This document shows, in pieces, positions 6,950 through 11,279 of a stretch of 11,279 nucleotides of DNA. Numbering within the stretch: position 1 is the first letter of the stretch; the number at the start of each line of letters is the position of its first letter. The notes beneath the pieces are model-generated. The model was not told the origin of the DNA. It saw only the letters and a list, made by a program, of their open reading frames with translations, and ran no database searches. A program made the position numbers and the translations under genes. The stretch lies in NCBI GenBank assembly GCA_013813125.1, contig JACCSH010000083.1, positions 1-11,279 on the forward strand, read 5' to 3'. This DNA comes from Nocardioidaceae bacterium. GTDB lineage: Bacteria; Actinomycetota; Actinomycetes; Propionibacteriales; Nocardioidaceae.

Positions 6950-7813
6950 TTATCCAAGCTGCTCGTAGCCGCGTGCGACGCCGTCGGCCAGGCGCTGCGG
7001 AGGAAACGGCCAGGCATCGCTGGATCGGATGGCTTCGCCGACGGGAATACCCTGAGAGTGCAGCGACCGAATCAGTTGTGCGACGGTGGAGATGTCCTCC
7101 CGGAAATCCTGTACGAACTGTTGGTCCACAGGTTTCCCATGCCCCGGTACGACGATCGACGCACCCGTGAGCAACCCTCCCACGATGTCAAGCGTGCCGG
7201 GCCATTCCAACGGCCAGCAGTCGCTGCCAAAGCCTGGCGGTCCGGACTGTTCGACGAGGTCACCGGCGAAAAGGACATCGGCGTCAGGGACTCGCACAAC
7301 CAGGTCGCCGTCCGTGTGGCCGCGCCCCGGGTGGACGAGCTCGACGTAGCGGTCCCCGAGGTCGATGGTGGACACGGACTCGAAGGTCCTGTCGGGCAGC
7401 CTCAAAGTTGTGCCAGCGACATCGGCCAGCACCTCGGTCGTGATCTCGGGCGCGTCAGGATCGCCCTCGGGAGTCTCAGCGATCAGCCTTTTGATCCGAG
7501 CCGCAGACGCTTCCAGGCCGGCCGCAGCGTTCACCTGGGCCGATATGACCGCTTCCTTCGGCATGGCGATGTTGCCGAACGTGTGATCGAAGTGCTGGTG
7601 AGTGTTGACGACCCAGCGAATCGGTAAGGCCGACGCGAACCGTCGTACGTCATCGATCAGGTCTCTGCCCTGCTGCGCAGACGCACGGGTGTCGACCAGC
7701 AGGATCGCGTCTGACGACAGCACCGCACCGACGGTGACATCCCACTCGGGGTAGCGCTCGATGAACACCCGATCGGCGATCTCGGAGAAGCGCTTGGGCG
7801 AAGACCCGGCCAT
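6950..7813 (-). CDS. MBL-fold metallo-hydrolase
   Basis: A 287-residue metallo-beta-lactamase-fold hydrolase, predicted to be a soluble dinuclear metal enzyme. The metal ligands are visible: HQHFDH at residues 72-77 (H-x-H-x-D-H), His166 in HPGRGHTDGD, Asp185 in LFAGDLVE, and His225 in VVPGHGKP. The substrate is not deducible; related proteins cleave thioesters, lactones, phosphodiesters or beta-lactams. There is no signal peptide, which argues against a classical secreted beta-lactamase. The ATG at 7813 is preceded only by a weak GGG-containing site. The gene is divergent from hrcA; the CIRCE operator lies about 122 bp upstream of its start, so HrcA control is conceivable. Confidence 0.92.
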   Translation of the reverse strand: MAGSSPKRFSEIADRVFIERYPEWDVTVGAVLSSDAILLVDTRASAQQGRDLIDDVRRFASALPIRWVVNTHQHFDHTFGNIAMPKEAVISAQVNAAAGLEASAARIKRLIAETPEGDPDAPEITTEVLADVAGTTLRLPDRTFESVSTIDLGDRYVELVHPGRGHTDGDLVVRVPDADVLFAGDLVEQSGPPGFGSDCWPLEWPGTLDIVGGLLTGASIVVPGHGKPVDQQFVQDFREDISTVAQLIRSLHSQGIPVGEAIRSSDAWPFPPQRLADGVARGYEQLG

Positions 7814-7934
7814 GGCGTGACCCTAACCCGCCCTGTCGGGGGTGGTCCGTGGCGGCCCAGGGTGTCTCGGTGGTCGATGGTTTGATCGAGTCGCGAGCTC
7901 TAGATTCCGGTTAGAGCGGCGCCGACGAGTAGAG

Positions 7935-7961
7935 TTGGCACTCCGCGAATATGAGTGCCAA
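7935..7961. promoter_or_regulatory. CIRCE operator (HrcA binding site)
   Basis: A perfect nine-base inverted repeat TTGGCACTC (7935-7943) and GAGTGCCAA (7953-7961), separated by nine bases, matches the CIRCE consensus TTAGCACTC-N9-GAGTGCTAA with one symmetrical change per arm. It lies 91 bp upstream of hrcA. CIRCE is the operator of the HrcA repressor, so this shows autoregulation of the hrcA-dnaJ operon, with release on heat shock. A weak -10-like TAGAGT (7930-7935) touches its left edge, compatible with repression by blocking polymerase or initiation. Confidence 0.95.
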
Positions 7962-7977
7962 GTGGCACAACTTGGCA
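7955..7977. repeat. Additional inverted repeats overlapping the right CIRCE arm
   Basis: The right CIRCE arm participates in two further dyads: GTGCCA (7955-7960) with TGGCAC (7963-7968), and TGCCAAG (7956-7962) with CTTGGCA (7971-7977). The half-site core TGGCA thus appears at 7936-7940, inverted in the right arm, and again at 7963-7967 and 7973-7977. In the mRNA these would form hairpins exclusive with the CIRCE stem. Confidence 0.6.
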
Positions 7978-8037
7978 GGTAGGCACGTACCAGAGGACAC
8001 CCGTCGGGGCTGACAACAGTCCGCGACCGCCATAGAC

Positions 8038-8044
8038 GAGGAGG
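8038..8044 (+). promoter_or_regulatory. Ribosome binding site of hrcA
   Basis: GAGGAGG lies eight bases before the GTG at 8053, an almost ideal Shine-Dalgarno sequence and spacing. It decides the GTG start. Confidence 0.75.
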
Positions 8045-8052
8045 CAGCAGGG

Positions 8053-9075
8053 GTGCTCGACACACGCAAGCTAGACGTCCTCCGGGCCATCGTCGAGGAC
8101 TACGTGCAGACTCGTGAGCCCGTCGGCTCCAAGGCGCTGGTCGACCGCCATCACCTGGGAGTCTCGCCCGCCACCGTGCGCAACGACATGGCGGCTCTGG
8201 AGGAGGAGGGGTTTATCACCCAGCCCCACACCAGCGCCGGACGCATCCCCACCGACAAGGGCTACCGCCTCTTTGTCGACCAGCTCACCCGCATCAAGCC
8301 GCTCTCCGGGGCAGAGAAGCGTGCCATCGCAACCTTCCTCGAAGGCGCGGTCGACCTCGATGACGTGGTCCACCGCAGCGTGCGACTGCTCGCCCAACTC
8401 ACCCAACAGGTCGCGATCGTCCAGTACCCCACGCTCTCGCGCTCGACCGTTCGACACGTAGAGGTCGTCACCATGAGCAACACGCGGCTGCTGCTTGTCG
8501 TCATCACCAGCACAGGGCGTGTCGAGCAGCGTGTCACCGAGCTGCCCGAGGCTCTCGACGACGACGTGATCAGTGAACTCAGGGCTCGACTCAACAGCGC
8601 GGTGGTCGGTCAGCCACTTGCCTCTGCCGCCAATCGAGTCGCCGGGCTGCCTGACCATTTTCACCTCGTCGACCGGGCCGTCGTCGCCCAGATCGTCGGC
8701 ATCTTCGCGGAGGCAGTCGCCGACAACCGCACCGACGAGAAGGTGGCCATCGGGGGCACGGCCAACCTGGTGCGATTCGGCGATGACTTCGACCGGTCGA
8801 TCAAGCCTCTGCTCGAGGCGCTCGAGGAACATGTGGTGCTGCTCAAGTTGCTCGGTGAGGTGAGCAGTCCCAGCCTCGTGACCGTTCGGATCGGGCACGA
8901 GGTGCCGCACGACCAGTTGGCAACGACCTCGGTGGTTGCGACCGGCTATGGGCCGGGTGAACAGGCGGTGGCCACTCTGGGGGTCGTCGGTCCCACCCGC
9001 ATGGACTACGCCGGGTCGATGTCCGCCGTGCACGCCGTTGCGCGCTACGTCAGCCATATCCTCGCCGACGCATGA
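8053..9075 (+). CDS. hrcA: Heat-inducible transcription repressor HrcA
   Basis: A 340-residue repressor, of normal HrcA length. The N-terminal winged helix-turn-helix covers about residues 1-75: the start [20 protein letters not shown], the recognition segment [19 protein letters not shown] (36-54), and the [18 protein letters not shown] block (59-76) are all diagnostic. The rest is the GAF-like dimerisation and inserted domain of the family, ending [22 protein letters not shown]. HrcA binds CIRCE and represses chaperone genes; in other bacteria its folding depends on GroEL, so heat shock releases repression. The gene is preceded by its own CIRCE site. Its stop overlaps, as ATGA, a small repeat-encoded ORF leading to dnaJ. 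groEL, grpE and dnaK are not in the window. Confidence 0.97.
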   Translation: MLDTRKLDVLRAIVEDYVQTREPVGSKALVDRHHLGVSPATVRNDMAALEEEGFITQPHTSAGRIPTDKGYRLFVDQLTRIKPLSGAEKRAIATFLEGAVDLDDVVHRSVRLLAQLTQQVAIVQYPTLSRSTVRHVEVVTMSNTRLLLVVITSTGRVEQRVTELPEALDDDVISELRARLNSAVVGQPLASAANRVAGLPDHFHLVDRAVVAQIVGIFAEAVADNRTDEKVAIGGTANLVRFGDDFDRSIKPLLEALEEHVVLLKLLGEVSSPSLVTVRIGHEVPHDQLATTSVVATGYGPGEQAVATLGVVGPTRMDYAGSMSAVHAVARYVSHILADA

Positions 9076-9215
9076 CCAGCCATCGTCGTCCAGGTACGAC
9101 TAGCCGCCTTCGCCCCGACATGACCAGCCGACTTCCCCTCGACATGGACAGTCGCTTTCGCCCCGGGATGACTACCCGCCGTCGCCCGCGCACGACTACC
9201 CGTCAACCCGAGTTG
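9072..9215 (+). repeat. Six degenerate 24-bp tandem repeats between hrcA and dnaJ
   Basis: Units begin at 9072, 9096, 9120, 9144, 9168 and 9192, each exactly 24 bp without indels. They share the opening A(T/C)GACnA(G/C)CCG pattern, and four of the six carry CGCCC or a close variant at unit positions 16-20. The array fills the whole space from the hrcA stop to 12 bases before dnaJ. Divergence between units is substantial, so the array is not a recent expansion. Confidence 0.85.
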
Positions 9216-9230
9216 GAAGCCGGAGCATGA
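9072..9230 (+). CDS. Putative small ORF with octapeptide repeats, overlapping hrcA stop and dnaJ start
   Basis: A 52-codon frame runs through the 24-bp repeats and encodes six octapeptides plus the tail EAGA. The pattern is M/T-T-S/T-R-x-R/P-P-x; for example unit 2 reads TTSRLRPD and unit 5 MTTRRRPR. Its ATG overlaps the hrcA stop as ATGA (9072-9075) and its TGA overlaps the dnaJ start as ATGA (9227-9230), a layout typical of translational coupling. Several differences between units are synonymous: Thr ACC/ACT, Arg CGC/CGA/CGT, Pro CCA/CCC/CCG, Ser AGC/AGT. The predicted peptide is very basic, without membrane segments. I recognise no family. There is no separate Shine-Dalgarno sequence, so expression would rely on ribosomes finishing hrcA. 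It may equally be non-coding repeat DNA. Confidence 0.4.
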   Translation: MTSHRRPGTTSRLRPDMTSRLPLDMDSRFRPGMTTRRRPRTTTRQPELEAGA

Positions 9231-10393
9231 CGACCGATCTCTACGCCGTCCTCGGAGTCGCACGAAATGCAAGCTCCGAGGAGATCAAGAAGGCCTACCG
9301 CAGACTGGCGCGCCAGCTACACCCTGACGTCAACCCAGACGCAGCCACTCAAGAGCGCTTCAAGGAGGTCACCCAGGCCTACGACGTACTGAGCGACCCG
9401 CGCAAACGTGAGATGTACGACCTCGGTGGAGATCCGCTGTCAGCGAGCGGTGCCGGCGCTGGCTTCGGGCAGGGTTTCTCCTTCACCGACATCATGGATG
9501 CCTTCTTTGCCCAGTCGGGGAGCAGCAGTCGCGGCCCTCGGCCACGTATGCGCCGCGGACAGGACGCGTTGGTCCGCCTCCAACTCGAGCTCGCGGAGGC
9601 CGCATTCGGCGTCACGCGCGAGCTGAAGGTTGATACCGCCGTCACTTGCTCCCTCTGCCAAGGCGCTGGCACCTCTCCAGGTACTGACGTATCCACCTGC
9701 AGCACCTGCAGAGGACGCGGCGAGATCAGCAATGTGCAGCGGTCCTTCCTGGGTGAAGTGCGAACCATGCGCCCGTGCCCAACGTGTCGCGGCTTCGGAA
9801 CCGTCATACGGGATCCCTGCAGTGAGTGCTCGGGCGACGGAAGGGTGCGGGCCCGCCGGGTGATCCCCGTTCAGGTGCCAGCCGGAGTCGATTCCGGCAA
9901 CCGTATCCAGCTGTCGGGCGAAGGGGAGGTGGGCCCGGGTGGTGGCCCCGCTGGCGACCTGTATGTCGAGATCGAGGTCGGGCATCACCCGGTTTTCACG
10001 CGCCAAGGCGATGACCTCTTGTGCGAGATCACCGTGCCGATGACGGCCGCGGCGTTGGGGACGAGCGTCCGCCTTCCCACGCTCGAGGCTGACGTGGCCG
10101 ACGGCTCAGCCTCTGACGTGGAACGGTTGATCACAATCACCATCGAGGCAGGAACTCAGTCTGGTGAACAGCTGGTCGCTCGGGGCAGGGGAGTGCCGCG
10201 GCTCCGAGGCACGGGCCGTGGAGATGTCGTCACCACCATTGTGGTTGAGACTCCGACTCGGCTCGACGCCGAGCAGTCTCAGCTGTTGCATGAGCTTGCG
10301 GCGATGCGCGGCGAGGAGAACCCGACTGGCACGGTCGAGCATCAGTCCAAGGGCGTCTTCGACCGTTTCAAGGGAGCCTTCGGCGGCCGCTGA
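9227..10393 (+). CDS. dnaJ: Molecular chaperone DnaJ (Hsp40, hrcA-linked DnaJ2 type)
   Basis: A 388-residue type I Hsp40, the co-chaperone that delivers unfolded clients to DnaK and stimulates its ATPase. The J domain is at 1-68 with the essential His-Pro-Asp at 32-34. A Gly/Phe segment (about 67-95, with [10 protein letters not shown]) follows. The zinc-finger region at 141-205 has four complete C-x2-C-x-G-x-G repeats (first cysteines 141, 158, 184, 198), and the two beta-barrel client-binding domains follow, with the C-terminal end [11 protein letters not shown]. The start [11 protein letters not shown] is typical for actinomycete DnaJ2 proteins encoded next to hrcA; the other DnaJ is usually encoded with dnaK and grpE. 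GGAAG lies seven bases before the ATG. Transcription is expected from the CIRCE-controlled hrcA promoter. Confidence 0.97.
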   Translation: MTTDLYAVLGVARNASSEEIKKAYRRLARQLHPDVNPDAATQERFKEVTQAYDVLSDPRKREMYDLGGDPLSASGAGAGFGQGFSFTDIMDAFFAQSGSSSRGPRPRMRRGQDALVRLQLELAEAAFGVTRELKVDTAVTCSLCQGAGTSPGTDVSTCSTCRGRGEISNVQRSFLGEVRTMRPCPTCRGFGTVIRDPCSECSGDGRVRARRVIPVQVPAGVDSGNRIQLSGEGEVGPGGGPAGDLYVEIEVGHHPVFTRQGDDLLCEITVPMTAAALGTSVRLPTLEADVADGSASDVERLITITIEAGTQSGEQLVARGRGVPRLRGTGRGDVVTTIVVETPTRLDAEQSQLLHELAAMRGEENPTGTVEHQSKGVFDRFKGAFGGR

Positions 10394-10396
10394 ACA

Positions 10397-11131
10397 GTGA
10401 CACTTCCCGTCTTCGTGGTTGATGCCGACCTGCTCCAGCGCGACACGATCGAGCTGAGCGGTGCCGAGGGCCGCCATGCGGTAGTGGTCAAACGCATTCG
10501 AGTGGGTGAGCAGCTCATCCTGACCGACATGCGAGGCGCTGGCGCTGAGTGCGAGGTCGTCGAGGTGTCGCGGCAGGGTCTTGTCGCACAGGTGTACGCA
10601 CGCCGGTTCGAGCCGGTCTCAGAGCCGGGCTTGACCGTTGTACAGGCGATCCCGAAGGGTGAACACGGTGAGCGGGCCGTCGAGCTGCTTACCGAGATCG
10701 GCGTCGACACCCTGGTGCCCTGGGCCGCGTCGCGCAACGTCGTCAGCTGGCGTGGTGAGCGAGAGGCCAGAGGTTTGCAGCGGTGGCGGGCAACCGCCTC
10801 CGCGGCTGCCAAGCAGTCGCGGCGGTTGCGCTTCCCCGAGGTGAGTGGCCTGCATACCACTGCTGAGGTGGCCGCCCTGATCTCCTCGGCTGACCTGGCG
10901 TTGGTGCTCCATGAGGGTGCCGGCAATCGGCTCGGGGACGTCGTCGTACCCGAGTCCGGAACGGTGCTGCTCGTCGTAGGCCCCGAGGGCGGTGTCACCG
11001 CCGAGGAGCTCGCAACGTTTGCTGACCGGGGAGCCGCAGCCGTTCGGCTGGGCGCCACGGTGTTGCGAAGCTCCACCGCCGGAGTCGTCGGCGCGGCCGT
11101 CGTGCTCAGCCGGACGCCGCGCTGGGCCTGA
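10397..11131 (+). CDS. rsmE: 16S rRNA (uracil(1498)-N(3))-methyltransferase RsmE
   Basis: A 244-residue SPOUT-class methyltransferase that methylates U1498 of 16S rRNA in assembled 30S subunits with SAM as donor. The N-terminal PUA-like part has GAEGRHAVVVKRIRVGEQL (22-40). The catalytic domain shows QAIPKGEHGERAVELLTEIGV (83-103), RWRATASAAAKQSRR (129-143), the SAM-knot motif LLVVGPEGGVTAEE (191-204) and LGATVLRSSTAGVV (218-231). Length is normal. The GTG start lies 3 nt after the dnaJ stop with only a distant purine-rich site, so translational coupling to dnaJ is likely. It is the last gene of the hrcA operon in this window, followed by a strong hairpin. Confidence 0.95.
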   Translation: MTLPVFVVDADLLQRDTIELSGAEGRHAVVVKRIRVGEQLILTDMRGAGAECEVVEVSRQGLVAQVYARRFEPVSEPGLTVVQAIPKGEHGERAVELLTEIGVDTLVPWAASRNVVSWRGEREARGLQRWRATASAAAKQSRRLRFPEVSGLHTTAEVAALISSADLALVLHEGAGNRLGDVVVPESGTVLLVVGPEGGVTAEELATFADRGAAAVRLGATVLRSSTAGVVGAAVVLSRTPRWA

Positions 11132-11197
11132 CAGAGGGCCGGGGCGCCCGACCGCGCGCCATGGTGCTGACCTGCCGCCGTCCTGGCGTTGACGGGT

Positions 11198-11218
11198 GTC
11201 GGGTCGCCCATCCCCGAC
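11198..11218 (+). terminator. Weak hairpin downstream of rsmE
   Basis: GTCGGG (11198-11203) and CCCGAC (11213-11218) form a six-base stem with a nine-base loop, 66 nt after the rsmE stop. It precedes a stronger hairpin and may contribute to termination. Confidence 0.3.
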
Positions 11219-11237
11219 GAGTCGGCCCATCCCTGCT

Positions 11238-11265
11238 TGAGTGGGTCGCTCACGAGACCCACTCA
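11238..11265. terminator. Ten-base-pair hairpin, probable terminator of hrcA-dnaJ-rsmE
   Basis: Perfect arms TGAGTGGGTC (11238-11247) and GACCCACTCA (11256-11265) enclose the eight-base loop GCTCACGA. The stem is too long for chance in a stretch this short. No U-run follows, and the symmetry allows termination from either direction. It is the likely end of the hrcA operon, 106 nt after rsmE. Confidence 0.6.
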
Positions 11266-11279
11266 CGGCCCTGGGGTGG

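Noticed and set aside
8071..9057. Long minus-strand open frame opposite hrcA
   Set aside because: It is a shadow of the GC-biased wobble positions of hrcA, whose product is unmistakable.
9045..9272. Minus-strand ORF through the 24-bp repeats
   Set aside because: The repeat is a multiple of three and so is open in several frames. This one overlaps the dnaJ and hrcA ends antisense without start signals. The plus-strand frame with overlaps on both neighbours is the better candidate.
10342..11262. Long minus-strand open frames opposite rsmE
   Set aside because: They are Arg/Ser/Thr-rich with no domain signature and are explained by the codon bias of rsmE and the end of dnaJ.

Overview
The window is a GC-rich, gene-dense stretch of chromosome from an actinomycete. 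The evidence is the GC bias in wobble positions, GTG starts on hemW, hrcA and rsmE, a GAF-ANTAR regulator, a FadD15-type acyl-CoA ligase, and the hemW ... hrcA-dnaJ-rsmE order that is common in Actinomycetota. The genus cannot be fixed from the sequence alone; Propionibacteriales or Micrococcales are plausible guesses. I see no insertion sequence, phage gene, tRNA, rRNA or CRISPR array.

Layout. 1-984: the 3' part of a DEAD-box RNA helicase cut by the window edge; its last codons and stop lie in a 33-bp tandem duplication. 1164-1880: a GAF-ANTAR regulator, presumably RNA-binding. 1881-2359: 479 bp without a convincing gene but with several inverted repeats, including one strong hairpin whose 5' arm has two competing partners. 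2360-3007: a MOSC (YiiM-type) protein. 3113-4933: a long-chain acyl-CoA ligase, probably translated from a leaderless or weak-SD start. 4996-6213: hemW. 6230-6823 and 6950-7813 (minus strand): a DUF4870 membrane protein and a metallo-beta-lactamase-fold hydrolase, convergent with hemW. 7814-8052: a divergent intergenic region with a perfect CIRCE operator. 8053-11131: hrcA, a small repeat-encoded ORF, dnaJ and rsmE. 11132-11279: two hairpins, the second a good terminator candidate.

How the genes fit together. HrcA (repressor), CIRCE (its operator) and DnaJ (co-chaperone with a J domain and four zinc-finger repeats) form an autoregulated heat-shock operon. rsmE (16S rRNA m3U1498 methyltransferase) follows dnaJ after 3 nt and is probably co-transcribed. 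The CIRCE element also lies upstream of the divergent hydrolase gene, so HrcA might touch both promoters.

The most unusual observation is at 9072-9230. Six degenerate 24-bp tandem repeats fill the hrcA-dnaJ gap and stay open in one frame. The resulting 52-codon ORF encodes arginine-rich octapeptide repeats, begins with an ATGA overlap on the hrcA stop and ends with an ATGA overlap on the dnaJ start. It could be a translationally coupled small protein of the heat-shock operon, or a minisatellite that happens to be open.
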